NCBI GenBank assembly: GCA_024654065.1 | Contig: JANLIQ010000056.1 | Location: 1 to 57,267 of the forward strand | DNA length: 57,267 nucleotides | From: Candidatus Berkelbacteria bacterium | Lineage (GTDB): Bacteria > Patescibacteriota > UBA1384 > 2-12-FULL-50-11 | Direction: 5' to 3' | Shown: one piece after another, positions 17,412-25,916 of the stretch | Layout of the letters: each line of letters opens with the position of its first letter | Position numbering within the stretch: position 1 is the first letter of the stretch | Notes under the pieces: model-generated | Told to the model about the DNA's origin: nothing | Databases searched by the model: none | The model's input: the letters and a program-made list of their open reading frames with translations, nothing else | Made by a program: the position numbers and the translations under genes

Positions 17412-17504
17412 TAAAGTCCTGATATCATAGCAGTAGTTTGGATAAATGTCCAGCTCAAGAGGGTCCAATCGGCAAAGGGAGGTAGTTTCTGGTAACCTGA
17501 AGCT

Positions 17505-18752
17505 ATGGGGAGAGTAGCTGGGAAACATAGAGTAGTTATTGTGGGTGGTGGTTTCGGAGGTATTCGTGCTTCACAAGAGTTAGCCAAATATAGTGACGAA
17601 TTTGACATTACCTTAGTTTCAGATAAATCTCACTTTGAGTACCACGCCGCATTGTACCGGGTTGTTACAGGACGCTCACCGTTAGAAGTCTGCATACCTT
17701 TATCTACGATTTTCGAAAGTTCACCAGTAAATGTTGTTGAAGATACTATCCAGACTGTTTATCCAAAAACTAAACAGATACTTGGAAAGGATGGCTCCAA
17801 ATATTCATACGACTCGCTCATTCTCGCTCTTGGAAGTGAGAATGCCTATCTCAATGTTCCTGGGCTCAAAGAGCATTCATTCACCTTAAGATCCATCAAC
17901 GACGCCTTGCGACTAAAGGAACATATTCATGAGATTTTTATCAATGCGGCCATCAGCCTAAAGAACGGTACTCGCCAACCGATCCACATAGTCTTGGTTG
18001 GAGGCGGACCAACTGGGGTGGAGCTGTCCGGTGAGTTAGCAATTTACGCTCGTCATATGGCAAGACGCCACCGCCTTGACCCTAATACAATTATCATTGA
18101 TCTTTTTGAATCTGGTGAGCGATTACTAGGAACGCTAGATAAGAAAATTTCTGAGATAGCTTTTGAGCGCCTTCATTACTTGGGTGTAAATATTTTTCTT
18201 AATACCCCAATCCTTGAAAACCGAATTGAGGCTGCATATCTCGCTGACATGAAACTAAAAACTAAGACTTTAATTTGGACGGCTGGGGTAACGACAAACC
18301 CTCTTTACGCAAGAATAAAGGGTTTAAGCTTCAACGCTACAAACAAGGTCCTTGTTGACCTTTCTATGCAAGCTAAGGGTTTCCATGATCTTTACGTTAT
18401 AGGAGACGCTGCGGCAAGTATGTATAGCGGTATGGCTCAATCAGCCCTCTACGATGGTGAGTTCGTAGCCGAATGCTTAAGAAGAAAGTTGCATGGCCGA
18501 CCGATAGCTACCTACAACCCTCATAAACCTATTTTTGCTATTCCAGTTGGACTCGGTTGGGCAATCGTAGTCACAAAAATAGGTGTGTTTCGTGGAAAAT
18601 TGGGTTGGATACTACGTCGTGCGGCTGACTTTAGATTCTTTAGCTCGATTCTTCCCTTACAAAAGGCTTTGATAGCGTTTTCTGACGGATATCAGCTAAG
18701 CGAGACTTGCCCTATTTGTTCAAAACCAAATCGTTTGCACAGTAAGGTGTAA
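17505..18752 (+). CDS. ndh: Type II NADH:quinone oxidoreductase-like flavoprotein
   Basis: 415 residues. The N-terminal FAD loop is VIVGGGFGGIRA, the central NAD(P)H loop is VLVGGGPTGVELSGELA, and LYVIGDAA is the second FAD motif. The C-terminal region is amphipathic, as in monotopic NDH-2 enzymes, and ends with a CPIC pair. NDH-2 passes electrons from NADH to quinone without pumping protons. DoxX follows 44 nt downstream. With no other respiratory chain in view, the acceptor may be oxygen or a host-derived quinone; this is inference. Confidence 0.9.
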   Translation: MGRVAGKHRVVIVGGGFGGIRASQELAKYSDEFDITLVSDKSHFEYHAALYRVVTGRSPLEVCIPLSTIFESSPVNVVEDTIQTVYPKTKQILGKDGSKYSYDSLILALGSENAYLNVPGLKEHSFTLRSINDALRLKEHIHEIFINAAISLKNGTRQPIHIVLVGGGPTGVELSGELAIYARHMARRHRLDPNTIIIDLFESGERLLGTLDKKISEIAFERLHYLGVNIFLNTPILENRIEAAYLADMKLKTKTLIWTAGVTTNPLYARIKGLSFNATNKVLVDLSMQAKGFHDLYVIGDAAASMYSGMAQSALYDGEFVAECLRRKLHGRPIATYNPHKPIFAIPVGLGWAIVVTKIGVFRGKLGWILRRAADFRFFSSILPLQKALIAFSDGYQLSETCPICSKPNRLHSKV

Positions 18753-18796
18753 TAAACTAAATTTAAAAAGTAATCTTAAGTAGTGTAGGAGGGGGA

Positions 18797-19276
18797 ATGA
18801 ATAGTAAGATTTGGGCGTTGGCTCGTATTGCATTGGGACTTGTTTTTCTTTGGGCATTTTTAGATAAAGTTTTTGGACTAGGTTTCGCTACTAAAGCTAG
18901 TATGTCGTGGTTATCTGGCGGTTCACCAACGGCAGGGTATCTAGCTCACGCGACAACTGGACCGTTGGCACCGTTCTACCAGAACCTAGCAGGATCGGGA
19001 TTTGTTGACTGGATATTTATGATTGCCCTACTGGGAATTGGTATATCTATGGTATTTGGTGTCTGTATGCATCTTGCTGGTTGGGGCGGGGCATTACTGA
19101 TGGTAGCGATGTGGTCAGCTTCTTGGCCCATAGAAAACAATCCAGTAATTGATGAGCATATTATCTATGCTTTGATGCTAATGGGCTTTGGTTCAACTAG
19201 TATTGGGGACTCCTGGAGCTTGCGGACTTGGTGGAAGAGCACTGGCTTGGTTATGCGACATCCTTTTCTAGCCTAA
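18797..19276 (+). CDS. DoxX-family membrane protein
   Basis: 159 residues with four transmembrane segments: ALARIALGLVFLWAFLDK, a central DWIFMIALLGIGISMVFG, AGWGGALLMVAMWSASWP, and a last helix around IIYALMLMGFG. This is the DoxX/TQO small-subunit pattern. DoxX proteins are linked to quinone-dependent redox and oxidative-stress complexes. An AGGAGGGGG site sits just before the ATG. It lies downstream of NDH-2 on the same strand, so the two probably work together in redox balance. Confidence 0.85.
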   Translation: MNSKIWALARIALGLVFLWAFLDKVFGLGFATKASMSWLSGGSPTAGYLAHATTGPLAPFYQNLAGSGFVDWIFMIALLGIGISMVFGVCMHLAGWGGALLMVAMWSASWPIENNPVIDEHIIYALMLMGFGSTSIGDSWSLRTWWKSTGLVMRHPFLA

Positions 19277-19302
19277 GTCGCTAGAACGTCACCACCGGAG
19301 GG

Positions 19303-19330
19303 TTGACAGATCCACCATAGCTGGTAAACT
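19303..19330 (+). promoter_or_regulatory. Promoter of LysM-CHAP gene
   Basis: -35 TTGACA (19303-19308), 16-nt spacer, -10 TAAACT (19325-19330), followed by AAAGGAGG at 19348-19355. Confidence 0.65.
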
Positions 19331-19368
19331 GGGAAACGTCCGACTGTAAAGGAGGTTCCATACCCCCG

Positions 19369-20364
19369 TTGTTAGACAGAATACGAAAAAACATACATTC
19401 TATTACCGAAGTTGTCCGTAGTTTTCTCTCCCAAGTCACGAGTTTTATCTTGACTCTCGCCAGTGGCCTTTTTTCAGCTGTAAAATCTCTAAAATTTGTA
19501 AAGCGCTTTCCTAAGCGTCCTATTCGTTTTATTAAAAAATACTCGATGCAGATTAGCTTTGGGGTAGTTTTGGCGCTCTTTTTAACTGTTTCGGTTGGTG
19601 AGGGTCAAGCCTACCAGGTTGGAGCAGCCGATTTCTCGAGCGATATTGACTTACCAGCCGATGGCTTTTTAGGTAAGCCACAAATCTTAGGAACCCAAAC
19701 TATTTTAACTGGTGAGACCGAACAAGTAGCGATTATTAACTACACCGTTGAAAAGGGTGACAGTATTTCAGGTATCGCGAGCCGGTATAACCTAAGTGTT
19801 GGCTCACTTTTGGATGCCAACGGTCTTAAAGCCATTAGTGTGGTCAAGGCTGGTGACCAGCTTATCATCCCCGCTGAGGACACCAACCAATCTAATGACT
19901 GGATAGCTGAGATCAACGCCGAGAAGGCTCGTCAGCAAAAATTGGCCGAAGCCGCCCGTCAGAAACAGCTCGCCCAATCACGAAGTCGTATAACTACTAG
20001 GGGTCGCTCCACTGCCTCAATTAGCAGTAGTTACGAAATCATTGGCAAAGAATACGGTAGCTATAACGGTGGTTTACCAGGTTGGTGTACGTGGTGGGCA
20101 AACAAAATGCGCTCAGATTTACCAAATGGTATGGGTAACGCCCGTGACTATCTCCGCAATGCCCGGGCAGCAGGAATGGCAACGGGTTCTATAGCACGAC
20201 CAGGAGCAATATTTGTTAGCGGTGAGTCTGGCTGGGGCCATGTTGGTTACGTAGAATCTGTCAGTGGTGGCACAATGACCGTTACCGAGATGAACTACGT
20301 TGGTCGGTACGTCGTTAATCGCAGAACAACCTCAACCTCTATTGCCTGGGGTTTTATCTACTAG
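19369..20364 (+). CDS. Secreted LysM-CHAP peptidoglycan hydrolase
   Basis: 331 residues. A basic, amphipathic N-terminus leads to one transmembrane/signal segment (ISFGVVLALFLTVSVG). A LysM domain follows (YTVEKGDSISGIASRYNLS ... VKAGDQLIIP, about 125-168), then an Ala/Gln/Arg helix, then a CHAP domain with catalytic Cys in GWCTWWANK and His in GWGHVGYVE. It should bind and cut peptidoglycan. The start is TTG at 19369, 13 nt after GGAGG, which is long; an in-frame ATA at 19360 is better spaced but non-canonical. Confidence 0.88.
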   Translation: MLDRIRKNIHSITEVVRSFLSQVTSFILTLASGLFSAVKSLKFVKRFPKRPIRFIKKYSMQISFGVVLALFLTVSVGEGQAYQVGAADFSSDIDLPADGFLGKPQILGTQTILTGETEQVAIINYTVEKGDSISGIASRYNLSVGSLLDANGLKAISVVKAGDQLIIPAEDTNQSNDWIAEINAEKARQQKLAEAARQKQLAQSRSRITTRGRSTASISSSYEIIGKEYGSYNGGLPGWCTWWANKMRSDLPNGMGNARDYLRNARAAGMATGSIARPGAIFVSGESGWGHVGYVESVSGGTMTVTEMNYVGRYVVNRRTTSTSIAWGFIY

Positions 20365-20377
20365 ATACTCTTGATTT

Positions 20378-20400
20378 TATCTTGGGCATAGCTCAAGATA
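20378..20400. other. Stem-loop upstream of secreted 168-aa protein
   Basis: TATCTTGGGC, loop ATA, GCTCAAGATA: ten pairs including one G-T. There is no T-run on either strand. Confidence 0.5.
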
Positions 20401-20430
20401 TGGAGGCATTTCATTGTCAGGAGGACAGAG

Positions 20431-20937
20431 ATGATGAATTTCGTACTTTCCATGTTCATTGTTCTGGTTTGCGCTAGACTGACCAGCGCCCAAACCACCA
20501 AGCTGGAGGTTGAGACGGCCTACAAACACCTGCTCGAGATCGCCAAGACCGCCGGTTATGACGGTCATGTGAATGAACGAGGCCAGCCATTGACCGGGTT
20601 GAAGAGTCGTCTTCAAACCAGCCTACTAGGGTCTGGACAAACTCTGGAGCAGGCGAAAGCTATTCAACAAATCCGGACCAACAATGTTCGGTCGGTTGCC
20701 GAAGGGTTCTATGAAATGACGCACGACAAGACCGGTCTAGTTCAAGAGCTCACTTTCGAGCCAATCAAAGTCACCCTTAATGGAGAGTTCGCGGCAATGG
20801 TTGAATCCAGCGTGCTATTCCCTCCCACTGACGACGGTTATCAGTTTGGCTTCAAATGGATCTGGCATCTAAGACGCGCCGGTACAGAATGGATGGCGTT
20901 TGACATCCATGAGACTCGGTTTTCAAAGCCGCCCTAA
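20431..20937 (+). CDS. Secreted protein, possible NTF2/SnoaL-like fold
   Basis: 168 residues. The signal peptide MMNFVLSMFIVLVCARLTSA ends at an AQ cleavage site. The mature part begins with a helix (VETAYKHLLEIAKTAGYDG) and ends with strands (KWIWHLRRAG, EWMAFDIHETRF), compatible with a SnoaL/NTF2-like fold, but I cannot confirm a family. AGGAGG precedes the ATG by 6 nt. Codon use is GC-rich. A GC-rich hairpin overlaps its stop codon. Confidence 0.6.
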   Translation: MMNFVLSMFIVLVCARLTSAQTTKLEVETAYKHLLEIAKTAGYDGHVNERGQPLTGLKSRLQTSLLGSGQTLEQAKAIQQIRTNNVRSVAEGFYEMTHDKTGLVQELTFEPIKVTLNGEFAAMVESSVLFPPTDDGYQFGFKWIWHLRRAGTEWMAFDIHETRFSKPP

Positions 20938-20955
20938 CATTGGTTCGGGGCGGCT
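20927..20955 (+). terminator. Hairpin at the end of the secreted-protein gene
   Basis: AGCCGCCC and GGGCGGCT enclose a loop that contains both the stop codon and the -35 box of the next gene; AATCCTTTA follows. Termination and the downstream promoter overlap here. Confidence 0.55.
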
Positions 20956-20968
20956 AATCCTTTATAAT
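20940..20968 (+). promoter_or_regulatory. Promoter giving a leaderless VIT1-like mRNA
   Basis: -35 TTGGTT (20940-20945), 17-nt spacer, perfect -10 TATAAT (20963-20968). The ATG begins 6 nt later, at the expected transcription start. Confidence 0.7.
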
Positions 20969-20974
20969 GTGCTT

Positions 20975-21460
20975 ATGAGACGGGGATATTTGCGGAACTT
21001 TATTTTCGGCGCCGAGGACAGTTTGGTTTCTACCGTTGGGCTACTTTCCGGTGTGTCGTTTGCCGGTCTTACTAATCGCGAGATTATCTTAAGCGGCGTT
21101 ATTCTAATTTTAGTCGAGTCTATTTCGATGGGCGCGGGCGTTTATCTATCTGAAGATTCAGCAAACGACCTACCTCAAGAAGGTGAGCGCGACAATACCA
21201 TCGCTGACGCGACAATTATGCTAATTTCTTACCTCTTGATCGGATTGACTCCGTTGTTACCTTACGTATTTTCAGCTGATACTAAAATAGGATTTTACTA
21301 CTCAGTTGGATTTTCTCTTCTCTCTCTTTTCTGCCTTGGATTATTTAAAGGTTATGTGGTCGGAAAACACCCGGTTTATAGTGCAATTAAAGTCTTTATA
21401 GTGGGTGGTTTAGTTACTGCTATTGCCGTTAGTGTTGGCTTAATAATTAAAACCGTTTAG
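20975..21460 (+). CDS. VIT1/CCC1-like membrane transporter
   Basis: About 161 residues, start at ATG 20975. The N-terminus YLRNFIFGAEDSLVSTVGLLSGVSFA is the TM1 signature of VIT1/CCC1 iron-manganese transporters. TM2 contains ESISMGAGVYLSEDSAND, and two to three more helices follow. The cytoplasmic metal-binding loop of full-length family members is very short here. Efflux of Fe2+ or Mn2+ is the likely role. Next to it is tRNA-Arg(TCT) on the other strand. Confidence 0.8.
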   Translation: MRRGYLRNFIFGAEDSLVSTVGLLSGVSFAGLTNREIILSGVILILVESISMGAGVYLSEDSANDLPQEGERDNTIADATIMLISYLLIGLTPLLPYVFSADTKIGFYYSVGFSLLSLFCLGLFKGYVVGKHPVYSAIKVFIVGGLVTAIAVSVGLIIKTV

Positions 21461-21468
21461 GTTAGCTG

Positions 21469-21542
21469 CGCCCCCGGCAGGATTCGGACCTGCGACCTAG
21501 CGGGTAGAAACCGCTCGCTCTAATCCACTGAGCTACAGGGGC
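21469..21542 (-). tRNA. tRNA-Arg(TCT)
   Basis: Acceptor GCCCCTG/CGGGGGC with one T-G pair. The anticodon stem AGCGG/CCGCT encloses TTTCTAC, giving TCT. T-arm GCAGGTCCGAATCCTGC. CCA is not encoded. Confidence 0.94.
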
Positions 21543-21575
21543 ATGAAGACTAAACGAAGTCTATCTTATTTTAGC

Positions 21576-21604
21576 TTGAAAATATAGGGTTTGTAAGGTA
21601 ATTT
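21576..21604 (+). promoter_or_regulatory. Promoter of HD-domain gene (leaderless)
   Basis: -35 TTGAAA (21576-21581), 17-nt spacer, -10 TAATTT (21599-21604); the ATG follows after 7 nt. Confidence 0.6.
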
Positions 21605-21611
21605 TAAGTTC

Positions 21612-22178
21612 ATGATAACTCGTGAAGAGGCATATAAGTTACTAACAGATAACGTAAAAAATAAAAATTTAATTCGTCATTGCTTGGCTGTGGAGGCCTC
21701 AATGAAGTCATTAGCTGCATATTTCAGCGCTAATGAAGAAGCTTGGGGAATTGCCGGTCTACTACACGATGCTGACTGGGAAGCTACTAAAGACACTCCC
21801 GAACAACATACTTTAGTCCTAGCGGATTGGTTAGAAGATTGGGATCTAGGAGATGAGGGAATCAAAGAAGCGATCCTTGCTCATAACCATTTCCATAACG
21901 GTCACGAACCACCCCAAACTCAATTTGAATGGTCGCTGTACTGTGCTGATGAATTAACAGGCTTAATTGTTGCTTGTGCGCTAGTTCAGCCAAACAAAAA
22001 CATCGGTACGGTTACCGTAGACTCTGTAATGCGTAAATTCCCAGAAAGCGCTTTTGCAGCAGGTGTCGATCGCTCCAAAATCCAGAACTGTGAAGCCGAA
22101 TTAAATATCGATTTAGAAAGTTTTATAGAAATTGTTCTTAAGGCAATGCAAGAGATTGCCGAAGATTTGGGGCTATAA
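21612..22178 (+). CDS. HD-domain phosphohydrolase-like protein
   Basis: 188 residues. The HD metal site is visible: His in LIRHCLAVE, the paired HD of GLLHDADW, and the His/Asp pattern continuing through AILAHNHFH and CADELTGL. This is the compact HDIG-type domain that COG2316-like predicted hydrolases use alone. The substrate is probably a nucleotide or phosphorylated metabolite. It stands alone, and its stop abuts the terminator of the convergent pyrFE operon. Confidence 0.88.
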   Translation: MITREEAYKLLTDNVKNKNLIRHCLAVEASMKSLAAYFSANEEAWGIAGLLHDADWEATKDTPEQHTLVLADWLEDWDLGDEGIKEAILAHNHFHNGHEPPQTQFEWSLYCADELTGLIVACALVQPNKNIGTVTVDSVMRKFPESAFAAGVDRSKIQNCEAELNIDLESFIEIVLKAMQEIAEDLGL

Positions 22179-22212
22179 AAAACGGTGCGCAACCCACAAG
22201 GGACACGCACCG
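22177..22212 (-). terminator. Terminator of pyrFE operon
   Basis: On the minus strand CGGTGCG ... CGCACCG is followed by TTTTTT. Confidence 0.8.
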
Positions 22213-22272
22213 CGAACGTAGGATTCGGCGAATCTTGACCCTGGTCTCGGCACAATTCTTAGGAACCAGGAC

Positions 22273-22986
22273 TCACATCGGCTTCTGCTGCGAGGCTTCG
22301 AGTTTCGCCCAGTCGTCTTTGGGCTTCCAGACGACGTTGCCGTTTTTGATGTCTTCGGCCACTTCTGGGTCATCCTGTCTGTACTCCGGGATCGGTTTGC
22401 AAACCAGAGCCACCACCGGTAGCTGTTGGCCCGAGTCCGTTGTATACACAGTATCCACCTTCAGGGACCTGTTAAGGAAGCAGATGATCCCCACGACCTC
22501 AGCTCCGTAACTCTCTATCAGCCTGATAAGAGCGTAGGTAGTGCTGAAGTTATTGCAGACATCCTCCACAATCCACCATCGCTCTCCGGGACCCGGTTTG
22601 TGGCGGCCGAACACCATTTCAGAGATCTCTCTGGAGGTTTCGGTCGCCGCCACAAGCACCTTCGTGCCTGGATAGATGTAACGCTTTCGAGCGTGGGCAC
22701 CTAGTGCAAAAGCAAGAGCTTTCCCACCTTCGGGAGCTCCACAGTAGCCGTTGCAGTGGTCAGATACGTGCAAAGGCATTAGACCCCTTGCGATGTTGTT
22801 GACGTCATTGGGATATTCCTCAACAACCGCAAAGTTGATGTAGGTATCCCCAACGAACTGTCTCTTCTGTTCGTCTCGAGCGGTATAACCGACAAGCGGA
22901 TCGCACCGCTTACCGTCGAATTTCCGACAGTCGTAGTACCCACCTAGGGTCTGCACCCTCCGAAGGTGCTCATTCTCTTCGTACAT
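22273..22986 (-). CDS. pyrE: Orotate phosphoribosyltransferase-like protein
   Basis: 237 residues; GGAGGAAG precedes the ATG. The PRPP loop is IVEDVCNNFSTTYALIRLIE, the usual VxDxxxTxGxS element altered to VEDVCNNFSTT, and a preceding strand TKVLVAATETSREISEM fits type I phosphoribosyltransferases. Its place 18 nt after pyrF points to orotate as substrate (orotate + PRPP to OMP). The altered PRPP loop and a Cys/His-bearing N-terminus (YYDCRKFDGKRCD) leave room for another base. GC-rich codons. Confidence 0.68.
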   Translation of the reverse strand: MYEENEHLRRVQTLGGYYDCRKFDGKRCDPLVGYTARDEQKRQFVGDTYINFAVVEEYPNDVNNIARGLMPLHVSDHCNGYCGAPEGGKALAFALGAHARKRYIYPGTKVLVAATETSREISEMVFGRHKPGPGERWWIVEDVCNNFSTTYALIRLIESYGAEVVGIICFLNRSLKVDTVYTTDSGQQLPVVALVCKPIPEYRQDDPEVAEDIKNGNVVWKPKDDWAKLEASQQKPM

Positions 22987-23004
22987 GATTGCTTCCTCCT
23001 GCCC

Positions 23005-23796
23005 TTAGCCCAGGGCTGTGGCGATTTCATCCACAATCCGTTTGGCGGCATCGGCCCTTGTACCGGACTTGGGTTGAGTGATTGGTCTGCCGACGATCAG
23101 TACGTCAGAGCCGGCCTCGATTGCAACAGTTGGCGTTGTAGTTCGTTTCTGGTCGTTTGCGTCTCCGCCCGCAGGACGAATGCCCGGAGTGATGATCTTG
23201 AAATTCGGACCCACACGATTCCTGATAAGCGTGGTTTCTTGCGCCGAAGCCACAACCCCATCCAAACCACATTCCTTGGCCATTTGGGCGAGATGGCAGA
23301 CTAGGCTCGTCAGAAAGCTCGACTTATCAGTCCGTGAGTACTCGCAAATCGCATGAATAAACTCGGATGGAATCATGTCTAAGAGCTCGTCCGGACTGAT
23401 TGACGTCAGAACCGTTACCCCCAGAACCCAGGGTCGGGCCTCGAGATCAGGACATCCTATCGACACCCCCTCGACCGCTGACTTCATCATTGCTCTTCCG
23501 CCCAGACACATGACGTTAGTCATACTGACACCCGGCCAAGCAGCAGCGCTTGATACGCCATTCTTGACCGTTTCGGGAATGTCGATGATCTTGCCGTCCC
23601 AGAATGCCCAACACCCAGCGTCAAAGATGTGTCGAGTGAGCACTCCCGCGTCTTGCTTTTGAATCCGTTCGTGTCCAAGCTTGAAACCGCCTACAAGCGG
23701 GTACAAATCATCGACACACTGTCTCGCTTCGTCTGTGTCCATTCCATCTAGCGGAACACAAAGCCGATCTGTCAGCTTTAGTGATAGAATCCTCAT
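23005..23796 (-). CDS. pyrF: Orotidine 5'-phosphate decarboxylase
   Basis: About 263 residues. The TIM-barrel OMP decarboxylase core is clear: DGKIIDIPETV is the catalytic D-x-K-x-x-D motif, VLGVTVLTS and DGVVASAQE follow, and TPGIRPAGGDANDQKR plus GSDVLIVGRPI form the phosphate-binding end. It makes UMP from OMP. The ATG at 23796 has GAGGTGA 7 nt upstream and is preferred to the GTG at 23805. It is the first gene of a two-gene pyrF-pyrE operon. Carbamoyl-phosphate, aspartate and dihydroorotate steps are not in this window. Confidence 0.94.
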   Translation of the reverse strand: MRILSLKLTDRLCVPLDGMDTDEARQCVDDLYPLVGGFKLGHERIQKQDAGVLTRHIFDAGCWAFWDGKIIDIPETVKNGVSSAAAWPGVSMTNVMCLGGRAMMKSAVEGVSIGCPDLEARPWVLGVTVLTSISPDELLDMIPSEFIHAICEYSRTDKSSFLTSLVCHLAQMAKECGLDGVVASAQETTLIRNRVGPNFKIITPGIRPAGGDANDQKRTTTPTVAIEAGSDVLIVGRPITQPKSGTRADAAKRIVDEIATALG

Positions 23797-23918
23797 CTTA
23801 GTCACCTCGTATTAAAGAGCTAGCCTAAACCTTCAATCAAGAAAGTTTGACCCCTCCACTGCAAAGGATTGTATCAAAGAAGTGCTGGGTAATCCACCTT
23901 CTACGGTATGACTTCAAT

Positions 23919-25916
23919 CTATAACTTTATCCGCTTTAACTGTAGGGCGTTAACAACAACAATCACAGAAGACATTGCCATCAAGAAGGCTCCAACATCG
24001 GGTCTCAAAAATAGTCCCCACTTAGAAAATACTCCCGCAGCAGCGGGAATCGCTACAACGTTGTACCCAACCGCCCAAACCAAATTCTGAATCATTTTTG
24101 TGTAAACTTTCTTAGATAAAACTAAGAGTCTAGAAATATCTGCCGGATTATTCTTAATTAGGATTATGTCTCCCGCTTCAACTGTTACGTCCGTTCCTGC
24201 CCCTATCGCCACCCCCACATTGGCTTGAATCAAAGCCGGAGCGTCGTTAACGCCGTCGCCGACCATCATCACGGCCTCGCCTTTATCTTGGAGCTCTTTG
24301 ACTTTCTTGTATTTGTCTTCCGGCAGGACACTAGAAAAATAGGTGTCTATCCCGAGTTCCACCGCCACATACTTAGCCACCCCCTCGTTATCACCGGTGA
24401 TCATCGCCACCTTTACTCCGGCTTGATGTAAACAATCGACAGCTTCTTTGGACTCTGGACGGATTTTGTCGGCGACGGCGATTAAGCCCAATACCTCCTT
24501 GTTGCTTCGCAGTATCGCCACGGTTTTTCCTTGATCGGACAGTTCGGATAACTTTTTCTCCAACTCTCCGAGCTCGACACCATCTAAGATTTTTTCATTA
24601 CCGAGCCAAAACTGCTGACCGTCAATTCTACCAGTAACACCCTGACCAGCCAGATTTTTGAAGTCTTGGATCTGCTTAGAGGAAACCTTGCTTTCGCTGG
24701 CTTTCTCAAGCACGGCTCTGGCTAACGGATGTGAAGACCCGGCCTCCAACGCTGAGGCGATGGTCAGGAGCTTGTTTTCATCCTCCGCTACAATGTCGGT
24801 TACGGCCGGTTTTCCTTCTGTTAATGTGCCAGTTTTGTCAAAAGCGACAACACTAATATTGCGTGCCGCTTCAAGTTTCTTCAGAGACTTTAAGAAAATT
24901 CCATTCTTAAGAGCTAGCGAGGTAGCGGTGGTCGAAACTGTCGGAATAGCTAACCCCAGCGCGTGCGGGCAAGCGATAACCAACACTGTCACCGCTAAAG
25001 TCAAAGCAAAAGCAAAAGTCTGTCCTTCCACCAAAGTCCAAACTAGAACTGTCGCAATGGCTGTACCAAGCGCCACAAATGTCAAAAGCGAAGCTACCCG
25101 ATCGGCTAAATACTGTAGTTTGGGTTTGGTAGTCTGGGCGGTTTCAACCAATTGTTGAATATGTCCAACCGTTGAATCTAAGCCGACTTTTTCTAGTCTT
25201 ATTGTCAACGATCCATCTAGACAAATCGAACCGGCAATTACTTTGTCGCCAGCTTTTTTGCTGATTGGTTTGGATTCGCCCGTCACCAGCGCCTCATCCA
25301 TATTGGCCTGGCCGTCGATAATCACCCCATCGGCCGGTAGTTTTTCGCCGGGCTTAACAATGACCGTGTCTCCAGGCTTAATCTGCTCCAGCGGCACATC
25401 TTTGCTTTGACCGTCCACTAAAAGATGGACTTCTTTCGGCAACAATTTCGCCACTTCCTGCAGGGCGCTTCCGGCGGCGGCAGTCGATTTAGCTTCCAAA
25501 TAGTGACCAAACAGCAACACCCAAATTAGGGTCGAGATTTCCAGGAAAAATTCCATACCGCCAAAACTGGGGATGAACGTGGAAGCGACGGAGAATAGAA
25601 AGCCACTGGCGACCGCCAGCGACACTAGCGTCATCATACCGTAACTTTTGGCTTTAATTTCGTGCGTGGCGTGTTCAAAGAAAACTAAAGAGAAATAGAA
25701 AATTATCGTCGAGATAGCAAAACCAACATACTGTCGCCCCTCAAAATCCGGTGTCCCCAAGAATTTCACCCCAACATTACTAACGAGAAGAAGCGGAACC
25801 AGTAGAGCGGTAGCGTACCAAAACCGACGCAGAAACATCATCGCGTCGTCCATTGTCATCGCGTGATGACCGCCATGACTATGGTTATGTTCGGCGTGGT
25901 CGTGACAGTTGTCCAT
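23919..25916 (-). CDS. copB: CopB-type copper P1B ATPase
   Basis: 665 residues. The N-terminus is His-rich (CHDHAEHNHSHGGHHAM) instead of an HMA domain. Transmembrane motif CPH (VIACPHALGLA) marks the P1B-3 CopB group, which exports Cu. The actuator TGES, phosphorylation site DKTGT and hinge GDGVNDAP are intact. It is the last gene of the csoR-DUF1573-ccdA-copB operon, and its ATG overlaps the TAA of the ccdA-like gene (TAATG), so translation is coupled. Confidence 0.95.
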   Translation of the reverse strand: MDNCHDHAEHNHSHGGHHAMTMDDAMMFLRRFWYATALLVPLLLVSNVGVKFLGTPDFEGRQYVGFAISTIIFYFSLVFFEHATHEIKAKSYGMMTLVSLAVASGFLFSVASTFIPSFGGMEFFLEISTLIWVLLFGHYLEAKSTAAAGSALQEVAKLLPKEVHLLVDGQSKDVPLEQIKPGDTVIVKPGEKLPADGVIIDGQANMDEALVTGESKPISKKAGDKVIAGSICLDGSLTIRLEKVGLDSTVGHIQQLVETAQTTKPKLQYLADRVASLLTFVALGTAIATVLVWTLVEGQTFAFALTLAVTVLVIACPHALGLAIPTVSTTATSLALKNGIFLKSLKKLEAARNISVVAFDKTGTLTEGKPAVTDIVAEDENKLLTIASALEAGSSHPLARAVLEKASESKVSSKQIQDFKNLAGQGVTGRIDGQQFWLGNEKILDGVELGELEKKLSELSDQGKTVAILRSNKEVLGLIAVADKIRPESKEAVDCLHQAGVKVAMITGDNEGVAKYVAVELGIDTYFSSVLPEDKYKKVKELQDKGEAVMMVGDGVNDAPALIQANVGVAIGAGTDVTVEAGDIILIKNNPADISRLLVLSKKVYTKMIQNLVWAVGYNVVAIPAAAGVFSKWGLFLRPDVGAFLMAMSSVIVVVNALQLKRIKL

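Noticed and set aside
20378..20400. Terminator after the LysM-CHAP gene
   Set aside because: The stem is good but no T-run follows on either strand, so it is listed only as a stem-loop.
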